A stretch of 64,000 bases of DNA from JAUWVG01 sp964633715 (GTDB lineage Bacteria > Acidobacteriota > Aminicenantia > Aminicenantales > Aminicenantaceae), in NCBI GenBank assembly GCA_964633715.1, contig CAZWHQ010000006.1, forward strand, positions 51,799 through 115,798. The letters run 5' to 3'. Shown here one piece after another: positions 48,230 through 56,849 of this stretch; positions within the stretch are counted from its first letter, which is position 1; each line of letters begins with the position of its first letter. A program made the translations under genes and the position numbers. The notes beneath the pieces were generated by a model. That model searched no databases, was not told the origin of the DNA, and saw only the letters and a program-made list of their open reading frames with translations.

Positions 48230-50647
48230 TTATTCTGTTCTAATGGAATTTGCAGGATTGGCCAGCGCGGCTTTGATCGATTGAAAGCTTACGGTTGCAA
48301 TGGAGATCACCAGGGCAAGGAGTGCTGAGGACAGAAATATCCAAAGGCCTAAATTAGCCCGGTAGGCGAAGTTGTTCAGCCACTTATTCATAACCAAATA
48401 CCCAATAGGCCAAGCCACCACCACGGCGAGAAAAACCCATTTGGTAAAGTCCCGAACCAGCATGTAAATGATGCCGTTAATCGAAGCGCCCAACACTTTC
48501 CGGATACCGATCTCTTTTGTGCGCTGTTCGGTCGTAAATGAGGTCAGTCCAAAGAGACCCAGGCATCCGATGATGATGGCCAGAGTTGTGAAATAGCTGA
48601 ACAATTTTCCAAGGCGGACTTCTGTCCTGTAAAGAGCGTCGTATTGGTCATCTACAAAGGCGTATTCAAATGGATATTGGGAGTCGAACTGTTTCCACGT
48701 TGTCTCGAGGAAGGTGATGGTTTCCTGGACATTTTCTGGCCGGATCCGGACAGAAATAAGGTTAAAATTTCCGTACGGGCTTGTGTAATAAAGGATCATG
48801 GGCTGAATCTCTTCGTGGAGGGATTGGAAGTGATAATCTTTGACCACCCCGACCACATTGTAAACACGGCGTTCGTTCGGGCCTGTGCCTGTAAATCTTT
48901 CGATCTGCTGGTGGGTGGGATCGTCCTGCCACCCAAGTTTCTTTACGGCCGTTTCGTTGATGATGATGGACTGTTCTTTATCCGATGTGAAATCCTTTGA
49001 AAAATTCCGGCCCGCAACTATCTCCATTTTGTATGTGGCGACGTATTGGTCATCGACCATCTGTGACCAAAACATATTGATTTCATCCGCGGGTTTACCA
49101 ACAGCATGATGGGCACTAAAATCACTCGTGCCTAATGGGCTTGTGGTGGAGGCGGACACATTGATCACATTTGGATTGCGCTGGATGGCCTCTTTGATGG
49201 CTTCGTATTTTTGACTTGTTTCGTCGTCCCGCAGCTGGATAGCTATCACATGTTCTTTGTCATAACCCAGATTTTTGGAACGCACATATTTCAGCTGTGT
49301 ATTGACTGTAAATGTCCCGATAATCAAGACGATCGAGACCGCAAACTGGAAGGAAACGAGAACAATCCTTAAAACAGAACTTTTTGCTCCTTTCTTTAAT
49401 TTGCCCTGTATCACTTCAACCGGACGGAAAGCCGAGAGGAAAAAAGCCGGATAACTTCCCCCGATAAGGCCAATGATCAAAAACAACCCTAAGAATCCAA
49501 CAAGAATTGCGGGATTAGTCAGCGAATTCATCAAAATATCTTTTCCCGAGATGTTTCTGAAAAAGGGCATCGAAATCAGAACCAGAACAATTGCCAATAT
49601 AAACGAGATAAATGTCAGGATCATGGACTCTCCCAGAAACTGCCGGACTAGCTGGGTTTTTTGGGCGCCGACAACTTTTCTCAAGCCCACCTCTTTAGCG
49701 CGGTTTGCGGAGCGGGCTGTGGACAGGTTCATAAAGTTCAAGCAGGCCAAAAGCAGGATGAAAATTCCAATGCCTGAAAACAACCAGACATAGGTGATAT
49801 CTCCCATCTGCATCGATTCCAGTTCTCGATCGGAATGGAGGTATATTTTTGTGAGAGGCTGAAGCCCCAGCTCTGCCGAGCCGCCGAGCTGCTTGAGCAT
49901 GGCCCCGATACGTCTGTTGATGCCATCTGTAAATTTTTGTTCCATAACCCTGAAATCAGTGCCTTCCTGGAGCTGGACATAGGTGTAATAATTGACCTGG
50001 TTCAGCAAATCATTATTGATGTTAGTGGACGGCTTCAAGCCCAATGTGCTGAATGAGGCAAGAAAATCAGGCTTGAGATGTGAAGCAGATGGGATGTTTT
50101 TTATAACGCCGGTGACCGTAAAGAGGGTGTCGTAATTGACTGTTATGTTTTTCCCCATGGGATCGTCACTTCCAAAGTACTTTTTGGCCATCTCTTCTGT
50201 GAGGACGATTGTGTTGGGGTTGACAAGGGCTTCCTCTGGATTGCCCAATATCATATCGAATGAAAAGACTTTAAATACCGCTGCATCCGCGAAGAGAAAG
50301 TGTTCTTCAGTAAAGGAGATGTTGTCATATTCTAGGACTCTTCGTCTGTATCCGGAAAACCGGACATATTCTAATACTTCCGGGAAATCATCTTTGAGCA
50401 TGGGGCCTTGCACATGGGCATTGGTGGACAGATACATGGTCCGCTCTGAGGTCGTAAATGTCGGCACCACTCTGTAAATACTGTCCGCATTCTCATGAAA
50501 GCGGTCGTAGCTGAGCTCATCATGCACATAGAGCAGGATGAGAATGCAGCACGCCAGCCCGATGGCCAATCCGACAATATTGAGGGCCGAGTACATTTTA
50601 TTGCGGGAAATATTCCGCAGTGTGATCTTAAGATAGTTTTTAAACAT
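48230..50647 (-). CDS. MacB/FtsX-type ABC transporter permease (two-half fusion)
   Basis: An 805-residue relative of the 20309 permease, with the same plan: helix 1 (LNIVGLAIGLACCILILLYV), MacB periplasmic domain, FtsX domain with NLSTARSANRAKEVGLRKVV, second periplasmic domain and second FtsX domain with TEQRTKEIGIRKVLGASING. Again no ATPase gene is beside it. It converges on lepB with an eight-base gap. Two such orphan permeases in one window fit a lineage with many MacB-like systems served by shared ATPases. Confidence 0.9.
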   Translation of the reverse strand: MFKNYLKITLRNISRNKMYSALNIVGLAIGLACCILILLYVHDELSYDRFHENADSIYRVVPTFTTSERTMYLSTNAHVQGPMLKDDFPEVLEYVRFSGYRRRVLEYDNISFTEEHFLFADAAVFKVFSFDMILGNPEEALVNPNTIVLTEEMAKKYFGSDDPMGKNITVNYDTLFTVTGVIKNIPSASHLKPDFLASFSTLGLKPSTNINNDLLNQVNYYTYVQLQEGTDFRVMEQKFTDGINRRIGAMLKQLGGSAELGLQPLTKIYLHSDRELESMQMGDITYVWLFSGIGIFILLLACLNFMNLSTARSANRAKEVGLRKVVGAQKTQLVRQFLGESMILTFISFILAIVLVLISMPFFRNISGKDILMNSLTNPAILVGFLGLFLIIGLIGGSYPAFFLSAFRPVEVIQGKLKKGAKSSVLRIVLVSFQFAVSIVLIIGTFTVNTQLKYVRSKNLGYDKEHVIAIQLRDDETSQKYEAIKEAIQRNPNVINVSASTTSPLGTSDFSAHHAVGKPADEINMFWSQMVDDQYVATYKMEIVAGRNFSKDFTSDKEQSIIINETAVKKLGWQDDPTHQQIERFTGTGPNERRVYNVVGVVKDYHFQSLHEEIQPMILYYTSPYGNFNLISVRIRPENVQETITFLETTWKQFDSQYPFEYAFVDDQYDALYRTEVRLGKLFSYFTTLAIIIGCLGLFGLTSFTTEQRTKEIGIRKVLGASINGIIYMLVRDFTKWVFLAVVVAWPIGYLVMNKWLNNFAYRANLGLWIFLSSALLALVISIATVSFQSIKAALANPANSIRTE

Positions 50648-50723
50648 TCCTCTCTCCTTTCCGATTCACCAGGTTTAACTACATCTACGAAAAATGCCCC
50701 AAAAAAGTTCGCTGAACAATTAG

Positions 50724-50793
50724 GGGGACATCAACCTTACTTATTCAAGTAAGAGGACATCATCATATATTAATAATTAAGGTTGATGTCCCC
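50724..50793. repeat. Long-range hairpin GGGGACATCAACCTTA
   Basis: GGGGACATCAACCTTA (50724-50739) and its exact reverse complement (50778-50793) enclose 38 bases. A second, mutually exclusive stem CTTACTT-ATTC-AAGTAAG overlaps the left arm. The GGGGAC end recalls the GGGGACTGTCCCC repeats elsewhere. Confidence 0.75.
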
Positions 50794-50796
50794 ATA

Positions 50797-51040
50797 ATTA
50801 ACCTGATCTATTCATAAAAATTTCCGACATCCTCATATATCTTTAACATTATCAGTTTCATAACTTGCAATTCAGCAGGCTCCAGCCCATCACTTTTTTC
50901 CTCGTATGATTTTATCAAAATGTCGGAACTTTTACCTTCCAGGCGAGTCGATCTGCTTTGTTGTGGCCTGGTTCGCAGTAGTCAACTACGGCTTCACAGT
51001 CCACGCCGCGCATATCAACCCGTGAATAATTCAGGTTAAT
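50797..51040. mobile_element. Element remnant with 18-bp terminal inverted repeats
   Basis: ATTAACCTGATCTATTCA (50797-50814) and TGAATAATTCAGGTTAAT (51023-51040) match as inverted ends at 16 of 18 positions. The 244-bp element has a GC-rich right half and an AT-rich left half. The minus strand carries two partial coding runs in different frames (VDYCEPGHNKADRLAWKV; then SYEEKSDGLEPAELQVMKLI to a stop), so it looks like a deleted transposon or MITE-like derivative. No clear target duplication. Confidence 0.6.
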
Positions 51041-51113
51041 ATGGAAGTCTGTATATTGTCTGTGATAAGCTTTTTTTTGTTAAGGATAAGAAATAAAAAA
51101 AAGGGATGAAAAA

Positions 51114-53492
51114 GTGTTGATCAAAAAAGAATTAAGTTTTTTAGCTTTAATAGGCTTTGGATTTCTTTTGCTGACGACGGGGTGTTCCCCGAAGAAAGAC
51201 GCGGCCGTCTTTAAAGATAATCCGGAAGTCATAGCTTTTAAAGCTCTTCCTTTCAGGCTTGATCAAGTCAACCTGCTGGACGGACCTTTTAAACATGCGC
51301 TCCAATTGAATGAAATCACTCTTCTCGAATGGTATGAACCTGACCGCTTCCTGGCCAAATTCCGATCCGAGGCCGGACTCGAACCTAAAGCCGAGCATTA
51401 CGGCGGGTGGGAAGCCGATACGATTGCCGGTCACAGCCTGGGACACTACTTGAGCGCCTGCTCGATGATGGCTCTGTCGACAGGAAATCAAGCCTTCTCT
51501 GACCGTGTCAATTATATCGTCGATGAGCTCGAAGAATGCCAGAATGCCGATGGGGACGGCTATATTGGGGCCTTTCCTGATGGAAAACGGATCTTTGAGG
51601 ATGAGATCTCACGCGGCGATATTCGGGCTCAATCTTTTAATCTCAACGGTATCTGGGCTCCCTTTTACACACAGCACAAAGTTGCCAAAGGGCTCCTCGA
51701 TGCCTATTTGTTATGCGGGAATGAAAAAGCCCTCCGTGTTGTCCAAAAATTTGCCGACTGGTTGGCTGCGGTTGTAAATCCTTTGAGTGAAGACCAGATC
51801 CAGGAGATGCTCTCCTGTGAGCACGGCGGGATCAACGAGGTCCTGGCCGAAGTCTATGGAATTACAGGAGAAAAGAAGTACTTGGATTTGTCCAAGACAT
51901 TTCATCACAAGGCCATTCTCGATCCTCTGACTCAGGGCAAAGACATTCTTCCCGGAAAGCATGGAAACACGCAGATCCCCAAACTCATCGGACTGGCCCG
52001 CAGGTTCGAGCTTACAGGGGAGGAATCCGACAGGAAGGCTGTGGAGTTCTTTTGGGAAACGGTCGTCGATCACCATTCCTATGTCACCGGAGGCCATGGA
52101 AACAGCGAATATTTCGGTTTGCCCGACCAACTCAGAAACCGCCTCAGCCGCGAGACCACCGAAACATGCAATGTCTACAATATGCTCAAACTGACACGGC
52201 ATATCTTTTCCTGGAACGCGAATGTCAAAGCCGCCGATTTCTACGAACGAGCCCTTTTTAACCACATCCTTTCGTCTCAGCATCCGGAAAGCGGACGAGT
52301 CATCTATAATCTCTCTCTGGAAATGGGAGGGGCCAAAAGCTACCAGAATCCCTATGGATTCACCTGCTGTGTGGGCACCGGGATGGAAAATCATTCCAAA
52401 TACGGCAGGAATATCTATTTTCACAGTAAAAATAATCTTTATCTGTTTCAGTACATCGCGTCTGAACTCGACTGGGCTGAAAAAGGTATAAAAATCACTC
52501 AGGCAACGGACTTTCCTCAGGAGCAGGGGACGACGATACATGTTTCAGCAAATAAACCAGTCCGCTTCACAATTCATATCCGTTATCCCTATTGGGCCGA
52601 TCAAGGGATAGAGATTTCTGTTAACGGAAAAACGGAAAACATGGAAGGAGAACCGGGGAGTTTCGTGGCTATCACTCGGAAATGGCACGAAGGGGACCGT
52701 GTGGAGATTTGCCTGCCGTTTTCGCTGCGGCTTGAGGAGATGCCGGATGACCCAAACCGGGTGGCCGTTATGTACGGGCCTCTTGTACTTGCGGGTGATC
52801 TTGGGCCTGTTGGAGACCGCAGAGGACAGGAAACCCCCACTGTTCCGGTGCTTATGACTCGGGAAAGAGATCCCTCCCTGTGGCTGGCTCCAAATCAAGA
52901 AGAAACAAACGTCTTTGCCACTCAAAATATCGGACGGCCCAGGGATGTAGAGTTTAAACCCTTTTATAAGATTCATGACCGGCGATATTCGGTCTACTGG
53001 GATTTACATACCGAAGAGAGTTTAAAAGCCCTTGAAGTGGAAGAGAAAAAAATGGCGGCAAGAAGGAAAGAGATCGATGCAAGAACAGTGGATTTCCTCC
53101 AGCCCGGTGACAAAAATTCAGAAACCAGCCACAATTTTAAGGGAGAGATGACACGTGCGGGAAGATTCAAAGAAAGAGGGAACCGCCAGGCAGAACGGGG
53201 GGGATGGTTTTCCTATGATCTATCGGTCAAACCAGACGCAGAAAACATACTCTTTGTCGAGTACTGGGGAGGATTTCCGGGCACTAAAACATTCGATATC
53301 TTTGTAAACGGTGAAATAATCGCCACCGAAGACATCGCCAATAAAAAAGATGGCTATTTTATATATGAGGAGTACACTATTCCGTTCGTTTTAACTCGAG
53401 GAAAAAGCAGGATTACGGTTAAATTTCAGGGACATGTCGGGCACAGAGCCGGTCCTGTTTTCGAAATCCGAACGATCCGCCCCTCCCGATGA
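51114..53492 (+). CDS. GH127-family beta-L-arabinofuranosidase, lipoprotein
   Basis: A 792-residue lipoprotein (lipobox TTGC, Cys24) of the GH127/DUF1680 family. The all-alpha catalytic domain (about 45-440) shows HYGGWEADTIAGHSLGHYLS, then ETTETCNVYNML with the zinc ligands Glu350 and Cys352, and FTCCVGTGMENHSKY with Cys418/Cys419, matching the Zn-Cys active site of the known bifidobacterial enzyme. Beta domains follow (about 440-640 and 690-790; DUF6805-like). It releases L-arabinose from plant glycans or glycoproteins. The start is GTG behind AAGGGATG. No other sugar genes are nearby. Confidence 0.9.
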   Translation: MLIKKELSFLALIGFGFLLLTTGCSPKKDAAVFKDNPEVIAFKALPFRLDQVNLLDGPFKHALQLNEITLLEWYEPDRFLAKFRSEAGLEPKAEHYGGWEADTIAGHSLGHYLSACSMMALSTGNQAFSDRVNYIVDELEECQNADGDGYIGAFPDGKRIFEDEISRGDIRAQSFNLNGIWAPFYTQHKVAKGLLDAYLLCGNEKALRVVQKFADWLAAVVNPLSEDQIQEMLSCEHGGINEVLAEVYGITGEKKYLDLSKTFHHKAILDPLTQGKDILPGKHGNTQIPKLIGLARRFELTGEESDRKAVEFFWETVVDHHSYVTGGHGNSEYFGLPDQLRNRLSRETTETCNVYNMLKLTRHIFSWNANVKAADFYERALFNHILSSQHPESGRVIYNLSLEMGGAKSYQNPYGFTCCVGTGMENHSKYGRNIYFHSKNNLYLFQYIASELDWAEKGIKITQATDFPQEQGTTIHVSANKPVRFTIHIRYPYWADQGIEISVNGKTENMEGEPGSFVAITRKWHEGDRVEICLPFSLRLEEMPDDPNRVAVMYGPLVLAGDLGPVGDRRGQETPTVPVLMTRERDPSLWLAPNQEETNVFATQNIGRPRDVEFKPFYKIHDRRYSVYWDLHTEESLKALEVEEKKMAARRKEIDARTVDFLQPGDKNSETSHNFKGEMTRAGRFKERGNRQAERGGWFSYDLSVKPDAENILFVEYWGGFPGTKTFDIFVNGEIIATEDIANKKDGYFIYEEYTIPFVLTRGKSRITVKFQGHVGHRAGPVFEIRTIRPSR

Positions 53493-53675
53493 AGATTGTC
53501 CGACCGTTGGAGAAGACTTCGAATTATATGCCACCGGTTCTCCTAACCTCCTGATAACAAAGTAATATTCAGTTTTGTCAGAAACTTACAAATTATCTAA
53601 ATTAATTATTTAGCGTCATTTCAATTGTTTTCTGATTACATGGAAAAAAAGGTGTGCAATATTCGCCTTGGAATC

Positions 53676-53900
53676 TTAACTTGTTTCTCTCCATTCGACT
53701 TTAAACTTTTTTTGATTCTCAGCACAGTCTTTCAGATAGAGATTAATAAGTGCCTGGTATGAGAATCCCGTTTCCCTAGCAAGCTCTTTAAAATATTCTA
53801 TGGTACTTTTATCCAATCGGATAGTAATCTGCTTTTTCAGACGATTTGCATAGGGATTCTTTCTACTTTTCATCTTTTTAAGATCAAACTCGTTTTTCAT
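53676..53900 (-). CDS. brnA: BrnA-type antitoxin
   Basis: A 74-residue ribbon-helix-helix protein: NPYANRLKKQITIRLDKSTI followed by EYFKELARETGFSYQALINL and YLKDCAENQKK, the usual BrnA C-terminal domain. It binds and silences BrnT and the common promoter. It overlaps brnT by four bases and follows it, as in known brnTA operons. 53493-53675 shows nothing else. Confidence 0.87.
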   Translation of the reverse strand: MKNEFDLKKMKSRKNPYANRLKKQITIRLDKSTIEYFKELARETGFSYQALINLYLKDCAENQKKFKVEWRETS

Positions 53901-54196
53901 ATGAGTCTCTTAAAATAAACTTTTTGTTCTCTTTTTGTTGGTTTTCGGGAAGATATTATTCTGATGACATCTTCGTCTTTTCGCTCACAGACTGTATAAA
54001 TCACAAGTAATAACCTTAATTTTGGGCTTAATCCAATCATCAAATAACGATCTTCAGACAAAAAATGCTCTTGATCATAAAATTCGATGGCGTTTTCATC
54101 ATTAAAAACAGTTTTGGCTTCATCAAAAGAAACACCATGATTCCTGAAATTCGTGTTGTCTTTAGACTTGTTCCATTCGAACCGTAAGCTTTTCAT
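53897..54196 (-). CDS. brnT: BrnT-type ribonuclease toxin
   Basis: A 99-residue protein with the BrnT order: FEWNKSKDNTNFRNHGVSFD then EAKTVFNDENAIEFYDQEHF and EDRYLMIGLSPKLRLLLVIY, ending in IRIISSRKPTKREQKVY. The His in NFRNHGV, Glu/Asp and the Arg-Lys end are the expected RelE-fold catalytic group. The start codon directly follows an operator-like palindrome and no ribosome-binding site is visible. Confidence 0.9.
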   Translation of the reverse strand: MKSLRFEWNKSKDNTNFRNHGVSFDEAKTVFNDENAIEFYDQEHFLSEDRYLMIGLSPKLRLLLVIYTVCERKDEDVIRIISSRKPTKREQKVYFKRLI

Positions 54197-54211
54197 AATT
54201 ATTTTATAATT
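54197..54211. promoter_or_regulatory. brnTA operator
   Basis: AATTAT-TTT-ATAATT, a perfect inverted repeat directly next to the brnT start and covering a TAAAAT -10 box read on the minus strand (TTGCAA 18 bases before it). Confidence 0.55.
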
Positions 54212-54285
54212 AATTTGTAGTGCATTGCAAGTCTCGCATTAGTTTTAATTAGTTTGAAAACGCTGCAGCTTTTAAGACGATCTGT

Positions 54286-54405
54286 ATGTTGAGAAAATCT
54301 CAAACCGAAGAATACTACGAGAAACTTGTCGAGCTCTGGAAAGACACCGATCCAGGCCTCACTGAAGTTGAAGTTGCGAAAAAGAGGCTGGCTGGGTTGA
54401 AGTAG
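54286..54405 (+). pseudogene. Kinase C-terminal tail fragment, longest copy
   Basis: Thirty-nine codons from an ATG to TAG: LRKSQTEEYYEKLVELWKDT, then DPGLTEVEVAKKRLAGLK. It contains part of the last TPR helix (YEKLVELWK) plus the tail, more than the other fragments. It lies between brnT and the insertion sequence; no kinase body is present. Confidence 0.82.
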
Positions 54406-54569
54406 GATTATATGTAAATATATCAAAACAGATATTTTATTGTAGACCTTTCCAAATAAAAGTATAATAACGTTGAGAGGGACTGACCATAAGAAATTCA
54501 AAAAAGCCGATTTCACGGTCATCATCCCTGATCCTAAAAATAGAAATGGGAACATTCTATTCAATTCTG

Positions 54570-56014
54570 GAGTTTGTCCCAAAGTGACGGGAAAGATTTG
54601 ACATGAACATAAAAGAAGGGCTACAACCTTCAAATGAAGTTATCAAAATCAATGGAGGTGTAGCCCAATGGACGAACTCGAAATCAAGATCGCCATTAGC
54701 TATAAAATACCAAAAAACGATCTCACACTCAATGGAATTTTGCATGGCCTTAAGGAAGACCAAAACATGCTGATGCGAAGTATAGTCAAAACGACTCTTA
54801 GTGCTTTGGAAGAGAAAACTGTTGATGAATATAAATCTGCTCAACCAGACAGATATTACAGACATGGCCGCCAACCTCGGGCCCGTAAACTCATCACCTC
54901 TTTCGGTCCTGTCCGTTACAAGCTGGCTCAGCTCTATGACCGAAAAACGAAAAGCGTGTTTCCTCCATTGGCCCAAAAGCTTTCGATTCTTCCCTATAAA
55001 CAGTATCAGAGAGAAGCTCTGGAAGCGGCAGTGGGGCAAGTGATTCATCTTTCCTATCGTCTGGGAGAGAAAGAGGTGAGAAGGGTTATGGGATACGCTC
55101 CGGCCAGGAGCACTTTGCACAGATGTGTGAAAGAGTTGGCTGAGGACTATGGACAGTGGCCCTCTTATAAGCACCGGGACTTTAAGTTCTTGATGGTCGA
55201 TGGGACGAAGGTCAAACGTCAGGGGCCGAGGGGACAACCTCTGGATAAGGCAGAGATGCGATGGGCCTTGGCTTCTGAGGGGCAGAGAGGACGGTTTGAG
55301 CCTGTAGGGTTCTGGGTGGATAAAGATTGGAAAGTTATCCGCAAAGATCTTGAGAAAAGATTGAACTATGAGAAGCTGGAAGTACTTTTCTCCGATGGGG
55401 GTCCTGGAATAGAGGACAATCTTCTTTCTGAAGGGATGAGACCGCAGCGGTGTGTCTGGCACGGAAAAAGAGATTTTCCCTTCCTCCTCTACCAGGATGG
55501 AGCGAAAAAAGAAGAACAGCAACCTTTTCATGCGCTTATCAAGGAGATTATGCTTTTCTCTCTGACCAAAGAGATGTTGGAGGAAATCCTGCCTCCAGAT
55601 AAAAAGCTTGTCGTCGATCTTATCGAAGAGATAAAGAGAGGCTTTGAAAAACTGATTAAGGCTCTGGATCCTGAAAAATACCCTAAGGCCAGAACTTATA
55701 TCGAGAACTTTTCGAAGAATGCTCTTTTGGTTTTTGACTACTGGCTTGAGGGGAAGGGCTGGATCCCGATGACAACCAATGCGATAGAGAGTGCCTTCAG
55801 CCGGATAGTTAACAGAGTTAAACACATAGGGAGACGTTGGAGTGATGAGGGGCTTATCAACTGGCTTATGATTGCTTTTCGGAAAATCTACAAACCAGCT
55901 CTCTGGGATGAACTTTGGACAAAATACTTGAAGATCCATAAGCAGTTACGATTTTCTAGTTTGAGAGTTTCCTATGCTTGGATTTAATGTTTCCCGTCAC
56001 TTTGGGACAAAGCC
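54570..56014 (+). mobile_element. Intact insertion sequence, probably ISH6-like
   Basis: The 1445-bp element has 25-bp terminal inverted repeats (54570-54594 and 55990-56014) that differ at two positions near the outer end and share TTTGTCCCAAAGTGACGGGA plus AA. CAATTCTG occurs on both outer sides (54562-54569, 56015-56022) as an exact 8-bp target duplication. One transposase gene fills it. Size, repeat length and 8-bp duplication fit the ISH6 family as I know it; an ISLre2-like assignment is the alternative. Confidence 0.9.
54668..55987 (+). CDS. Transposase of the insertion sequence (DDE, MULE/IS256-like fold)
   Basis: A 439-residue transposase with the start at an ATG nine bases behind GGAGG. 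Catalytic candidates are Asp178 (KFLMVDGTKV), Asp243 (LEVLFSDGGPGI) and Glu374 (TTNAIESAFSRI). Between the second Asp and Glu lies Cys262-x2-His265 (RCVWHGKRDF), the C/D(2)H motif of the mutator-like group. The reading frame is whole and both element ends are good, so the element may still move. Confidence 0.92.
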   Translation: MDELEIKIAISYKIPKNDLTLNGILHGLKEDQNMLMRSIVKTTLSALEEKTVDEYKSAQPDRYYRHGRQPRARKLITSFGPVRYKLAQLYDRKTKSVFPPLAQKLSILPYKQYQREALEAAVGQVIHLSYRLGEKEVRRVMGYAPARSTLHRCVKELAEDYGQWPSYKHRDFKFLMVDGTKVKRQGPRGQPLDKAEMRWALASEGQRGRFEPVGFWVDKDWKVIRKDLEKRLNYEKLEVLFSDGGPGIEDNLLSEGMRPQRCVWHGKRDFPFLLYQDGAKKEEQQPFHALIKEIMLFSLTKEMLEEILPPDKKLVVDLIEEIKRGFEKLIKALDPEKYPKARTYIENFSKNALLVFDYWLEGKGWIPMTTNAIESAFSRIVNRVKHIGRRWSDEGLINWLMIAFRKIYKPALWDELWTKYLKIHKQLRFSSLRVSYAWI

Positions 56015-56111
56015 CAATTCTGAGACAATCAGGTCTTAAAAAAGAAGATTTTTCAAATTAACAATATTCCCATTTGACAGCCGATTCCAAAATCAATAAG
56101 TTTTAATCGCC

Positions 56112-56150
56112 TAATTGGAGCGGATAGAGCGACGGACTTCGAATCCTCTG
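56112..56150 (+). other. tRNA-Arg-like fragment (no complete tRNA)
   Basis: AATTGGAGCGGATAGAGCGA followed by CGGACTTCGAATCC resembles the D-arm and anticodon arm of a bacterial tRNA-Arg with anticodon TCG (stem GGA / TCC around the loop CTTCGAA). The acceptor stem and T-arm are missing. It may be a scar of an integration event. Confidence 0.5.
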
Positions 56151-56182
56151 TGTTAAAAATCAGGGGATAGGTGTGACAGTTT

Positions 56183-56737
56183 TTACATAAAAGATTGTTT
56201 CTTATCTTTTGTGGGGCAGCATCCTAAGACTCCCCCCGCAACTCCATCTAAAGGATAAGTCTTGCCGATGTTAAAACGTCCATCTGTTCCAAAAATATTG
56301 ATTGAAGTCAACCTGAGATAACCATCAGATCTCCCCAAGGTGAGGCCCATTTCTGTTGAGTATTCGCCGGATATGATAACCTTGCTTCTCCCAGCCTCAT
56401 ATCCTTCTAAAACATAATCTCTGATTTCTTTGAGGGCGCCAGCATTCCCGGACTTAAACTCTCTGTGCACCCAGATAAACTCAAACGGCTGATTCAAAAT
56501 ATCATCAAGAAGATAGTCCTGTCCCGGCCTTTCCTGCGTCATAACCACAAAATCCAAACCAGGAGAGTCATATTCTATATAACACACACTTCCCATAAAG
56601 CTCTCGTAAGAAAAATTGTTTCTAGCTGTTTCCCCGGCAAATGTGTTAAAAGTTGCAAAGCTGAAATTTATAAGAATAAGGCAAAGTATATTTCGAAAGG
56701 CCGGTGTTTTTTTCTGTGATCCCACTCTTGTCTCCAC
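56183..56737 (-). CDS. Secreted hypothetical protein
   Basis: A 184-residue protein from a GTG start. A hydrophobic segment at about 14-33 (AFRNILCLILINFSFATFNT, then FAGE) is a likely signal peptide. The mature part has SYESFMGSVCYIEYDSPGLD and a Gly-rich end (YPLDGVAGGVLGCCPTKDKK), with three cysteines. No family recognised. It stands alone between the insertion sequence and the asparaginase gene, with a weak ribosome-binding site, so the exact start is uncertain. Confidence 0.5.
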   Translation of the reverse strand: METRVGSQKKTPAFRNILCLILINFSFATFNTFAGETARNNFSYESFMGSVCYIEYDSPGLDFVVMTQERPGQDYLLDDILNQPFEFIWVHREFKSGNAGALKEIRDYVLEGYEAGRSKVIISGEYSTEMGLTLGRSDGYLRLTSINIFGTDGRFNIGKTYPLDGVAGGVLGCCPTKDKKQSFM

Positions 56738-56849
56738 TAATAATACAATTGAGTTCCATTCTTATTCCTCTTGGAGTGGAAACAAATTAGGGAAACATTA
56801 ATTACAGACGAATTAAGTATGATGTCCCTCTGATTAAAAGAAGTAAATA

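Noticed and set aside
54557..55939. 460-codon open frame on the minus strand
   Set aside because: It is fully antisense to the transposase gene, which has clear catalytic motifs; the frame has no recognisable domain.
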